This document shows, piece by piece, positions 20,704 to 29,907 of a DNA stretch of 38,301 nucleotides; the first letter of the stretch is position 1, and each line of letters opens with the position of its first letter. The position numbers and the translations under genes are program-made. The stretch comes from Promethearchaeia archaeon (GTDB taxonomy: Archaea; Asgardarchaeota; Lokiarchaeia; Sigyniarchaeales; SOKP01), in assembly GCA_029856145.1 (NCBI GenBank), contig JAHQWK010000013.1, positions 1 through 38,301 on the forward strand. Reading direction: 5' to 3'. The notes beneath the pieces were generated by a model, which had not been told where the DNA came from, searched no databases, and saw only the letters and a program-made list of their open reading frames with translations.

Positions 20704-23700
20704 TTAGTCTTTCATATTCGGTAAAGAGAAGTAAAATATAGAACCCTTATCTCTCCCTTCCGATTCAACCCAAATATCCTCTTCGTGGAGTTCAATTATT
20801 TTCTTTGAAATGTAAAGTCCTAAACCAGATCCTTCTGAAACTACATTCATTCCCTTACCATATCGTTCAATTTTTCCAAACTTTTTGAAGATTTTTTTTC
20901 TTTCATAATCAGTTAAGCCGATCCCATTATCTTTTACGGATATAATATATTTTTTTTCAGTTTTTTCTGATTTAATTATAATTAGTCCATTTGGAGGGGT
21001 ATATTTTATCGCATTGCTTATTAAATTCATAAGTACTTCATATATCTTTTCTTTTTCGAACATCGTAATCATCTTATCATGAATGTCTAAAACCAATTTG
21101 TGTTTTCGCGTTTCTATTAGTCCTTTTAAGTCTCTGATACAAAATCTAATTAAAAATGCTAGGTCATCCTCTAACTTATTTAATTTAATTTCTTCAGACT
21201 CTAATTTTGATGTTTCTAGAAGATCTGTTATTAATGATTCTAGTCGATAACTTCCTTGTTTTATTTCGTGCAAAACAGAGACGGTATAGATATCAAGCTC
21301 TTCATAATGTTGAGTTAATAATAAATCAGCGTAACCCTTTATTGAAACTAATGGTGTTTTTAACTCATGAGAAGTTCGACTTAGAAGTTCTGATTTTACT
21401 CTACTAATTTCTTTTAGTGAATCTTCCACTTCTTTTTTAGTTGTAATATCTATTAATGAAAGTATTGTTCCTATTCTCCCTTGATAAATTATGGGTTTAG
21501 AAATTACCTCAACCCATTTTAAGTTTCCTGATTTTGTGTTTATTCTACATTGGTATTGGAGCATTGATAGTAAATCATCTTTTTTTCTTGTTTTTACTTT
21601 TTTACGCACATTAGGTAAATCTTCTTCATATATTACTTTAAAAGTATCTTTACCGGACCATTGATTTATTTCTTCAACTGAATATCCGAGTATATTTGAA
21701 AGAGCCTGATTAGTGAATACAACAAATCCGTTCTGAATAATTGAAAGTCCTAATAAAGACTGTTCAGCAATAGTTCTGAATTTTTCTTCTGATTCTTTTA
21801 GTTTTTCTTCAGCCTTAACCCTATCTGTAATGTCTATAACAGATCCAATTATTTCTACAGGATTTCCAGAATCGTCTCTCATCAGCATAACTTCATCACG
21901 CATCCATTGATAAGTACCATTATTTAATTTGAATCGATATTCATGTGTGATATGGCCTTTATCAAATAATTTTGAAAGTTCAGTTAAGACGTGTTCCTTA
22001 TCATCCGCATGAATATGGTTAAGCCAAAATTCTGAATCTTTCACAAAGTAATCAGGCTCATAACCCCATTTATCCTCAACATTATCACTTATAAATGTCG
22101 CGCCATAATTTCCTGACGCTTTGGATGTGTAAATTATTGCCGGATTTGAAGAAACCAGATATTTAAATCTCTCTTCAGATTCTTTTAATTTTCTCTCAAT
22201 TTCTTTCTCTTCAGTTGCATTCTTACCAATGCATAATATTCCTTCTTTAATAGGATATACATTCACTTCAAAATATCCTGCGTGCCCATTTGGGAGTTTG
22301 AAAGAATCAATTATCCGATTAGCTTTCCCTGTATTCATTACGTTTTTATATGTCTTGAAAAAGGTAGTTTGTTCAATACCCGGAAATACGTCGATAATCT
22401 TATTTCCTAATAAATTTTCGATTGGCATGTTAATAATCTTCTCAGCATTTTTGTTTACCAGGATATATTCCCAATCTCTATTTAAAGCATACACTGCATC
22501 TGTAATGGACTCTAATAACATTTCATACTGATTAGAGAGCTTCCGATACTTTCCTTCTGATTTCTTTAATTCTTGTTCTGCTACCACCCGATCGGTTATA
22601 TCTAAAAGAGAAACTATAACTTTAGACCATGTACTTTCAAAACCCGGAATAATTAACGTTCTCATATAAACATTAATAGTATCACCAAAAGAATTTGTAA
22701 TAACTAGTTCTGATTCGAATGTAGTTTCTCCATATATAAAAGATAACATTTCTCTCTTGTTGGTTATAAGAACTTCTGGAGTCATGAATTGAAACAAATT
22801 TTTTTCCATTTGAAGTTTCCTATCGATGAAATAATCCTTGTTTTTAACATTATATAGCTCCAATGTTTTCCTATTGACGTCAATTAATTTAATCATAGAA
22901 CCGAAATTTATAATCTCCTTAGGATTCTCATCTAAATATTTTTCAAAATCAATTACTCCTGAAGCTCTTAAATTGTCTATATAAATCTTTAATTCGGAAA
23001 AATCTTGTTCGAATAAACCAATCGGCGAATTTTCAAATAAATTTCTGTATCTTGCTTCTGATTCTTTTAATTTTTGTTCAGCTTTTTTTCGATCAGTAAT
23101 GTCAATTAAACTGACGAGGACCAGATCTTCTCCATCAAATTTCAATGGGACAGTAGAAAACAATAAATGAACTTTATCAATGTCGCCACCTGGCAATAGA
23201 AAAAGTGTAGCTTCTACATTGATGTGAGGGATTTTATTTTTAAATGTATCAAGAACAGTATTGCGAATAGTACATTCCTGACAGTGCTCACTAAATCCAC
23301 ATCCCTGAGGATCCTTGATTGAATATACACATCGAAGAGCTTCACCTCCGTGAATACCAAATACTTCCTCTTCCCGACGATCTGTAAATTTTAATGCAAA
23401 CTTATTAATTTTTCTAATTCGACGCTCACTATCTAATAGAAGTATAGCTATTGGAGTGTAATTATAGATAGCAGATAATTCAGTTTCGCTTTGTTGAATC
23501 TTTATTTTCGTTATCTTACGGTTTGTGATATCTTGAAATGAATTGATAAATAGTGTTTGATCTCCCTTATTATAAGCAACAGACGTAAGTGATCCCCAAA
23601 AAACAGTTCCATCTTTACGCTTAAACTTTACTTCAAAGTCTTTTACTAACCCCTTTTTATATAATTCAAGAAATTTCTCTCTATCACTTGGATCTTGGTA

Positions 23701-24738
23701 AAGATTAATAACTGGGACGCTTAAAAATTCTTCTTTTGAGCTGTAACCAAATATCTGAAATGCTTGTGAATTACATTCCAATACCTTCCCTTCATGTGTA
23801 GTAATAGAAATTCCTACTGGAATAGATTCTATTAAATCCATTAGTTTTTTCTCTGATTCTCTGATCTTTTCTTTTGCTTTTTCTCTTTCTTGATGCACTT
23901 TTTCTTCAATTTTCTTACGTTCCGTTATGTCTCTAAATAACCCTACAATATTCTTTTTATTATCCACCTCGATTAATTGACCTCTTAAAGATACTGTTAT
24001 ATAATGACCTTCTTTATGCTGAATTCTGAATTCTACTGTCCCAACTTCTCCAGTATTTATTACGTAATTTTGATTCTTTAGTACTTCTTCTTGATCATCT
24101 AGATGTATAAACCTAAAGGCATTTTGATTAATCATCTCTTCTGGTTTATAACCTAATATATCGATAGTTTGAGGGCTTAAGTAGTCGATTTTTCCATCTA
24201 AATCAATTTTAAAAATTATATCAGATATACTTTTAATCAATGTGCGATATTTTTCTTCGGATTCTTTTAATTGATTTGCCCTTTCTTCTATTATCTCTTC
24301 TAAATCCTCATTCAAATCGATCAATTTTTGCTCTCCTTTTTTTTGTTCTCCAATATCTTGAATTTGAACTAAATAATTACTAAGAGAATTATCCTTTCCA
24401 AGAAAAATAGGTGTAATTAATACTTTGAGATATGTCTTTCCTGACTTTGTAGTTTCATATAAATGTTGTTTCTTAACCAAATCAAAATCAAATGAACTTT
24501 CAAATTGTATTGTTTCTCGCTGTTTTAATTTATTTAGATGCTCCTTTGGTATGTTTGGATCATCTAATAGATCAAATCCTTTAACCTCATCCGTGCTTGA
24601 GACACCAAACAAATCCATACATGATTGGTTTAAATCAATCAATTTTCCGTATGAATCATAAATTTCAATTCCTATTGGAGAATCATTATAAATAGATTTG
24701 AACAAATCTTCCATATTAATAGCTTGATTTTCCCCCAT
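20704..24738 (-). CDS. Giant soluble PAS-domain sensor histidine kinase (eight PAS)
   Basis: A 1344-residue cytosolic kinase. I count eight PAS units, each ending in a 'DIT.RK..E'-type linker, then HisKA with His1124 (SRTSHELKTPL) and a full ATPase domain (NAIKYTPPNG, DNGIGL, GSGLGLYISKK). The fourth PAS has a cysteine-rich insertion (RCVYSIKDPQGCGFSEHCQEC), known from PAS sensors with possible metal or redox function. One glycine of the final HGG is Glu (ELHEEDIW). I choose ATG 24738, preceded by TTGAT as a weak ribosome-binding site, over the TTG at 24747. No receiver or HPt domain is present in the window. The next gene downstream on this strand is the GTPase, and functional coupling is only a guess. 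Confidence 0.92.
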   Translation of the reverse strand: MGENQAINMEDLFKSIYNDSPIGIEIYDSYGKLIDLNQSCMDLFGVSSTDEVKGFDLLDDPNIPKEHLNKLKQRETIQFESSFDFDLVKKQHLYETTKSGKTYLKVLITPIFLGKDNSLSNYLVQIQDIGEQKKGEQKLIDLNEDLEEIIEERANQLKESEEKYRTLIKSISDIIFKIDLDGKIDYLSPQTIDILGYKPEEMINQNAFRFIHLDDQEEVLKNQNYVINTGEVGTVEFRIQHKEGHYITVSLRGQLIEVDNKKNIVGLFRDITERKKIEEKVHQEREKAKEKIRESEKKLMDLIESIPVGISITTHEGKVLECNSQAFQIFGYSSKEEFLSVPVINLYQDPSDREKFLELYKKGLVKDFEVKFKRKDGTVFWGSLTSVAYNKGDQTLFINSFQDITNRKITKIKIQQSETELSAIYNYTPIAILLLDSERRIRKINKFALKFTDRREEEVFGIHGGEALRCVYSIKDPQGCGFSEHCQECTIRNTVLDTFKNKIPHINVEATLFLLPGGDIDKVHLLFSTVPLKFDGEDLVLVSLIDITDRKKAEQKLKESEARYRNLFENSPIGLFEQDFSELKIYIDNLRASGVIDFEKYLDENPKEIINFGSMIKLIDVNRKTLELYNVKNKDYFIDRKLQMEKNLFQFMTPEVLITNKREMLSFIYGETTFESELVITNSFGDTINVYMRTLIIPGFESTWSKVIVSLLDITDRVVAEQELKKSEGKYRKLSNQYEMLLESITDAVYALNRDWEYILVNKNAEKIINMPIENLLGNKIIDVFPGIEQTTFFKTYKNVMNTGKANRIIDSFKLPNGHAGYFEVNVYPIKEGILCIGKNATEEKEIERKLKESEERFKYLVSSNPAIIYTSKASGNYGATFISDNVEDKWGYEPDYFVKDSEFWLNHIHADDKEHVLTELSKLFDKGHITHEYRFKLNNGTYQWMRDEVMLMRDDSGNPVEIIGSVIDITDRVKAEEKLKESEEKFRTIAEQSLLGLSIIQNGFVVFTNQALSNILGYSVEEINQWSGKDTFKVIYEEDLPNVRKKVKTRKKDDLLSMLQYQCRINTKSGNLKWVEVISKPIIYQGRIGTILSLIDITTKKEVEDSLKEISRVKSELLSRTSHELKTPLVSIKGYADLLLTQHYEELDIYTVSVLHEIKQGSYRLESLITDLLETSKLESEEIKLNKLEDDLAFLIRFCIRDLKGLIETRKHKLVLDIHDKMITMFEKEKIYEVLMNLISNAIKYTPPNGLIIIKSEKTEKKYIISVKDNGIGLTDYERKKIFKKFGKIERYGKGMNVVSEGSGLGLYISKKIIELHEEDIWVESEGRDKGSIFYFSLPNMKD

Positions 24739-24919
24739 TTCAATCAAAATGAACTCACTTCCAAATAATATTTACAATTATATGATGGGAATTTTCTTAT
24801 ACCCATAAAATGTGTAAGAAATTGTATTTAACACTTTGGTTAAGAATCTATTGCGACAAAATTTAAATAAAAGTTATTTTCCAAAAATGTAAAACATTAA
24901 ATAAGAAAAATCTTTTAAT

Positions 24920-25822
24920 TTATTTCAATCCATATACTTGTTTAGGAGCAAGAAATTGTGGAAATTTTTCTATAAGACGTAATCTCGCGAGATAACATAG
25001 ATGACACTCATCAATATATTCATCTTCATGTTCAACTTGATAATATCTAATTAATTGAGCAGGTCCCCCTTGGATTAAAGGACCACAAATAGGATGAGAT
25101 TTTGCGTCATAGTTCTCAATTAACTCTGAAAGAGGAGTCTCCCAGAAATTTCCAATACTTAATCCTTGACAGATATGCACATTTCCAAATGGATCTAAGT
25201 GAACTCTTCCAAGCCCTTCTAGGTCTTCATATGGACATTTATTCAAACCCTCCCACGCTCTTTTGGGCAAACCTTCAGTTAAGGTTTCAACAGCTCTTCC
25301 TCTAAACATCGCTCCTCCCTTGATTACAGGTTCGCCCCTTTCATGTTCTTTAACAATTCCCTCTTCTACAGTAGGTTTGTTAATAGAAATTGAAGATAAA
25401 GATAGATTTAAAATATTCGCTGCTTCACGAGCATTTTTAGCCAGATTTAATTCTTCATCCCCAAAATGAAAAGTATCATCACTGATACTAAAATCGCAAA
25501 CTCCTAATTCAGAAAAAGGTTTAAGCCAAAGTATAGCATCTTCAACGCTAGTTGCCCAATATGAATTTGTTACTATTCCTATTTCGAATCCCATTTTATT
25601 TGCGAGTTTACAACCTTCAATCATTATAGGATAATAAAGAAAGGGTTCCCCTCCTTCGAAGTAGACCCATTCCACAGTGTCAATCTTCTTAACGGCTACT
25701 AAAACATCTTTAATCTGAGCTAATGTAAATGTTCCCTTTGAATTAGGGCTACAATATAAAAAACAATGATCACATGTATAATTACAGGCATAGGTTAATA
25801 GAAAATGGATTCCTTTTAGCAA
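24920..25822 (-). CDS. Radical SAM protein with SPASM-like C-terminus
   Basis: A 300-residue radical SAM enzyme. The iron-sulphur motif C-x3-C-x2-C is Cys13, Cys17 and Cys20 (YACNYTCDHC), followed by FEGGEP, the SAM-binding GGEP motif. The C-terminal part has a conserved Cys near NKCPYEDLEGLGRVHLDPFG, then VHICQGLSIGN and CHLCYLAR. These are the kind of cysteines that bind an auxiliary cluster in SPASM/twitch proteins, many of which modify peptides or make cofactors. The substrate cannot be told; no small peptide gene is seen nearby. The start is a TTG with AGAGGAAT 8 bases upstream. It is divergent from the thiolase gene. Confidence 0.85.
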   Translation of the reverse strand: MLKGIHFLLTYACNYTCDHCFLYCSPNSKGTFTLAQIKDVLVAVKKIDTVEWVYFEGGEPFLYYPIMIEGCKLANKMGFEIGIVTNSYWATSVEDAILWLKPFSELGVCDFSISDDTFHFGDEELNLAKNAREAANILNLSLSSISINKPTVEEGIVKEHERGEPVIKGGAMFRGRAVETLTEGLPKRAWEGLNKCPYEDLEGLGRVHLDPFGNVHICQGLSIGNFWETPLSELIENYDAKSHPICGPLIQGGPAQLIRYYQVEHEDEYIDECHLCYLARLRLIEKFPQFLAPKQVYGLK

Positions 25823-26032
25823 GGTATTATTCCTCTTTAATTTAATTTCTCTGTTAATTTTTAAATTATTCCATATATGTACATATTAGAATTATAAATA
25901 AAAATAATTAGTAAAATTACATATGGTTTTATAAACAAACAGTATTTGAGAATATTCATAAAAGAATCTGTGATTGAATATCTAAAATTATTATTATTCT
26001 TTTTTTATTATTGATAAAACATTGTGATTATA

Positions 26033-27256
26033 ATGAAGAAAGTAGCCATTATTGGAGTGGGTCATACAAAATTTGGTAGATTAAACGATAAAGGCTTAAT
26101 GGATCTTTTGTGTGAAGCATCTTTAGAAGCTATAGAAGATTCTAATACAACTAATAAAGATTTCGATTCTGTTTACGTGGGAGCAATGAGTCCAGGAGCT
26201 TTTAATCAACTTTCGGGCGTTGCTAGTGCTCTTGTAGACAAATTAAGCTTATTACCTGCTACCGCTGATCATATTAAGAATGGTCCTGCAAGTGGTGGAT
26301 CAGCAGTTAAAGCCGGTTTTCAAGCAATTACTTCTGGAATGAGTGATTTAGTATTAGTTGTCGGAGGTGAAAAAATGACTCATATTACCACACCTGGTTA
26401 TGTTACTTCCAATGTAGCAACTTTAACGCATCCAGAAGCGGAAAGACGTCATGGTGTTTCACTACCCTCATTTGCAGGCTTGCTTACTCGTGCTTATCTT
26501 GAGAAATATGATGCGAAACTAGAATGGATTTCAGATATTGCGATTAAAAATCATATTAATGGTGTGTCAAACCCAATTGCTCATTTTCAACGAACAATCG
26601 AAGATTTCATGAAGAGTGCCATTGAGAAGGGAAAAGGAAATTGGGATAATGTGCACGATTTCCTTGAGGATGATGAAACCAATCCAATAATAGCAGACCC
26701 ATTAAGACTTTATCATATTTGTCCTATTTCAGATGGAGCTGCTGCTTTAGTTTTATGTGATGGTGATAAAGCGAAGGATTACTGTGATACGCCCATTTCA
26801 ATTTCTGGTATAGGTCAAGCCACAGATACTCATATCTTATATGAACGTGAGGATCTTACTACCCTTAAAGCTTTAAGAATTTGTTCAAACCAAGCATATA
26901 AAATGGCTAAAAAAACCCCAGAAGATATTGATGTAGCCGAATTACATGATGCTTTTGAGATTCTGGAAGCGGTACAAAGTGAGGATATTGGATTTTTTAA
27001 GAAAGGAGAAGGTGCTAAAGCTGCACATGAAGGTTTAACTGAAATAGGCGGAAAAATACCAATAAATCCTTCAGGTGGGTTAAAGGCTAGAGGACATCCT
27101 CTTGGTGCCACAGGAGTTGCTCAAGTTGTAGAATTGATTTGGCAGCTACGAGGAGAAGCGAGTAAGAGACAAGTTAATGGTGCGGAAACTGGAATAACGT
27201 GTAATTTTGGGGGATTTGGTAATAATATAATATCAATATTAGTTGAAAGAATGTAA
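26033..27256 (+). CDS. Thiolase-superfamily protein lacking the nucleophilic cysteine
   Basis: A 407-residue protein of the archaeal SCP-x-like thiolase branch. The overall fold motifs are clear: KVAIIGVGHTKFG at the start, LHDAFEILEA (His305), GHPLGATG (His355) and TCNFGGFGNN (Cys390). At the place of the nucleophile, where thiolases have N-A-C-A-S-G, this protein reads N-G-P-A-S-G: Pro85 replaces the Cys. It therefore should not do the normal acyl-enzyme step. Cys-less relatives include Ltp2-type aldolases that need a DUF35 partner, but no DUF35 gene is adjacent. The start is ATG 26033 with GTGAT just before it. It may be a C-C lyase, a structural partner of another thiolase, or inactive. 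Name it acetyl-CoA acetyltransferase only with caution. Confidence 0.85.
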   Translation: MKKVAIIGVGHTKFGRLNDKGLMDLLCEASLEAIEDSNTTNKDFDSVYVGAMSPGAFNQLSGVASALVDKLSLLPATADHIKNGPASGGSAVKAGFQAITSGMSDLVLVVGGEKMTHITTPGYVTSNVATLTHPEAERRHGVSLPSFAGLLTRAYLEKYDAKLEWISDIAIKNHINGVSNPIAHFQRTIEDFMKSAIEKGKGNWDNVHDFLEDDETNPIIADPLRLYHICPISDGAAALVLCDGDKAKDYCDTPISISGIGQATDTHILYEREDLTTLKALRICSNQAYKMAKKTPEDIDVAELHDAFEILEAVQSEDIGFFKKGEGAKAAHEGLTEIGGKIPINPSGGLKARGHPLGATGVAQVVELIWQLRGEASKRQVNGAETGITCNFGGFGNNIISILVERM

Positions 27257-27283
27257 GGTTAAATCATTTCTATCTAAAAAGGT

Positions 27284-27781
27284 TTATATGATTGGCAAAT
27301 TAATAGTAAATTTCGCTCCCTTATTTCTTCCCGTGGATTCTACACTAATACTTCCGCTATGTAATTCGATAATTTCTTTTGATATGAATAATCCAAGACC
27401 AGATCCTTAAATATCAAGGTATTCTAATCCTTTCCCATATCTTTCTATTTTACCAAATTTAGTAAATAACCTATTAATTTCTTCTTCAGTTAAGCCTATT
27501 CCTGTGTCGCTTATAGATATATTAATATTCTCTTCTTCATGTCTAACATTAATTTTAATATTACCATTAGGAGGAGTATTTTTAATAGCATTTAAAAGGA
27601 TATTTATAATCACTTGTTCAAATCTTATTTTATCTACATTTAATATTACACTTGAAGGAAGTTCTAAAATTAAGTTGATTTTACTTTTTTTTAAAATAGT
27701 TTGATATTGAAGATTTTTTGACGAAATTTCGAAAAAATAACCAAAATAAATCTTCTTTAGAGCCTCTAATATAAGAGGTCT
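27284..27781 (-). pseudogene. Histidine-kinase transmitter fragment, broken by one stop codon
   Basis: The minus strand encodes the ATPase half of a kinase like the three intact ones: RFEQVIINILLNAIKNTPPN, then DTGIGLTEEEINRLFTKFGK, IERYGKG, and after a TAA at 27407-27409 in the same frame, GSGLGLFISKEIIELHSG and GRNKGAKF to a second stop at 27284. In the paralogues the stop position holds Glu (A/S/D-E/D-G-S-G-L-G), so a single G-to-T change explains it. Upstream the frame stays open to 27781 but has no H box, PAS domain or start codon. It is thus truncated at the 5' side as well. Confidence 0.8.
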
Positions 27782-27923
27782 TTATTGACAAAAATATTCG
27801 ATTTTGAAGTAATAAAGTAAGTATTCAAACCTTAAAACTATTTTTTTTCATTTCTTACATTATATTTAAAATAATAATTAGCTTAATGTATTCATAAGGT
27901 TACAATCCAAATTAATTATAATT

Positions 27924-29876
27924 ATGTCTTATTCAGAGCTAAATCAATTAACAAGGGCGGAAGAGCTTTTTGATGCTGGTAAACTTGATGAAGCTCGTGA
28001 ACTATTAGACAATTTGATCCAACTTGAAGGAGTTAATCTTCAACAAAAAGGTTATTACCAGTTCCTTAAAGGCTTAACTCTACTATATCAGGGAAAATAT
28101 GAAGAAACCATTACATTCGGTGAACAAATGTTTAAAGAAAACCAAAAATTTAATCAAAATCTCCAATCGGTTGATGGATTGTATTTTGTTCTCATTGGAT
28201 TAATTGAGTTTGAAAAATTTGAAGAAGCACTCGAAGTGATTGAACAATCTGAAGATTTATTAAAATCTATCTCTCACATATCTCAAAAAGATTTATTGCC
28301 AAGAAAGGCTCGCATAAATGTAATAAAAGGATACATTAATTTTAAGAAAGGTAATTTGGAGTTAGCAGAGAATTGCTATGAGTGGACTTTAGGTTTAAAA
28401 AAAGAACTTGGTAATTCATTCGAAATTGTTTTGGCTTATCTTAATATGGCAGCTTTTTGTTATAACGTTAAAAGTGAAATAGATATTGCTATTGAATACA
28501 TCAATAAAGCAAAGTCAATAGCAAAGGAGATTAAATTTAACCTCTTCTGGCTTGCTAACTGTCATATGCTTTATGGGGTGATATATGCAAACACTGGTGA
28601 ATTTGAACTTAGTTTAGAACATTATATGAAGAATCTAGCAATATTGAAACAACTTAAAAATAAATGGTATCTTTCAGGAATACTCAATAATATAGGATAT
28701 ACCAATGGCATTATAGGTAATTATGACCTTGCTTTGAAATATTTGGAAGAAAGTTTAATACTTTGGGAGCGAAATCCGACACATTTAGTAAACATTCTGA
28801 GTAATTTAATATCTATGGCTCTGGTAAAAGGCGATATAGAACTTGCTCAACAATATTATAATCAACTAGAAAATTTGTGTAATGAAAAAAAAGACAGATA
28901 TATAGTTGCAATGTACCAATACTCTAAAGCCTTAATGCTAAAAAGGAGTTCTCGAATTCGAGATAAAGCTAAAGTTGAAGAATTATTGAAACAAGTCATC
29001 GAAACAGAAAATTTTAGTTTTGCTATTATTATAAATGCACTAGTTCATCTTTGTGACCTACTTCTCTCAGAATTTCGTCTAAATAATAATATTGAAGTAC
29101 TTGATGAAGTAAATCATTATATTGCTCAATTATTAACTATAGCTGAGAAATCGCATTCATATCTATATTTTTGTGAAACTTTCATATTACAAGCCAAATT
29201 GGCCTTAATAAATTTGGATATGAAGGCAGCTCGGCGATTTCTAACTCAAGCTCAGAAAATAGCCGAAAAGTACGGAATTAGAAGATTAGCTATAAAGATC
29301 TCAAATGAACATGATGAATTACTTAGACAATTAAAGATGTGGGAGAATTTAAAAGAATCAGAAACATCTTTTCCTGAACGCATGAAATTAGCACGATTAA
29401 ATGAGCAAATGGAGCATATGATAAGAAAACGAAGAATTGAGGTACCAGAGCTTTCAGATGAGGAGCCTGTTCTTCTTTTAATTGTTTCAGAAGGTGGTAT
29501 ACCTTTTTTCTCTCAATCATTTATTGAGGATAAATCTTTTGAAGACCACCTTTTTGGAGGATTTTTTACTGCTATCAATTCCTTTATTAATGAAAAATTC
29601 TCAGAGGGGCTTGAACGTGCTTCTTTCGGTGAACATACACTCCTTATGAACTCTATTTCACCTTTTTTAATGTGCTATGTATATAAGGGTCAATCTTATT
29701 CAGCTCAGAATCGGATAAAATCATTTATAAATGAAATACAGAGTAATAAAGAAATGTGGGACACTTTTGAAAAATTTTATCAAATGAACAAGAAAATTCA
29801 CATGAAAGATATTCCTTCTCTTGAACAATTGATAACAAAAATTTTTATTGAAAAAAGTGAGGCTATTAATGTATAG
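27924..29876 (+). CDS. TPR protein with C-terminal sensor-like alpha/beta domain
   Basis: A 650-residue soluble protein. Residues 1 to about 470 are helical pairs of tetratricopeptide type (for example KGYYQFLKGLTLLYQGKYEE, ILNNIGYTNGIIGNYDLALK), which usually bind other proteins. After a helical linker (470-510) a compact domain begins (PVLLLIVSEGGIPFFSQSF, then LFGGFFTAINSFINEKF, and FGEHTLLMNSISPFLMCYVY). Its order of strand, helix and strand and its 'F-G-x-F-x-x' pattern resemble the N-terminal domain of the GTPase at 19381, so both may belong to the roadblock/longin-like group. This is my inference. It is convergent with the winged-helix/TPR gene, 31 bases apart. Function unknown; a scaffold in GTPase-linked signalling is possible. 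Confidence 0.82.
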   Translation: MSYSELNQLTRAEELFDAGKLDEARELLDNLIQLEGVNLQQKGYYQFLKGLTLLYQGKYEETITFGEQMFKENQKFNQNLQSVDGLYFVLIGLIEFEKFEEALEVIEQSEDLLKSISHISQKDLLPRKARINVIKGYINFKKGNLELAENCYEWTLGLKKELGNSFEIVLAYLNMAAFCYNVKSEIDIAIEYINKAKSIAKEIKFNLFWLANCHMLYGVIYANTGEFELSLEHYMKNLAILKQLKNKWYLSGILNNIGYTNGIIGNYDLALKYLEESLILWERNPTHLVNILSNLISMALVKGDIELAQQYYNQLENLCNEKKDRYIVAMYQYSKALMLKRSSRIRDKAKVEELLKQVIETENFSFAIIINALVHLCDLLLSEFRLNNNIEVLDEVNHYIAQLLTIAEKSHSYLYFCETFILQAKLALINLDMKAARRFLTQAQKIAEKYGIRRLAIKISNEHDELLRQLKMWENLKESETSFPERMKLARLNEQMEHMIRKRRIEVPELSDEEPVLLLIVSEGGIPFFSQSFIEDKSFEDHLFGGFFTAINSFINEKFSEGLERASFGEHTLLMNSISPFLMCYVYKGQSYSAQNRIKSFINEIQSNKEMWDTFEKFYQMNKKIHMKDIPSLEQLITKIFIEKSEAINV

Positions 29877-29907
29877 ATTCGAGTTTTTATTGAGGTTTTA
29901 ATTACTT

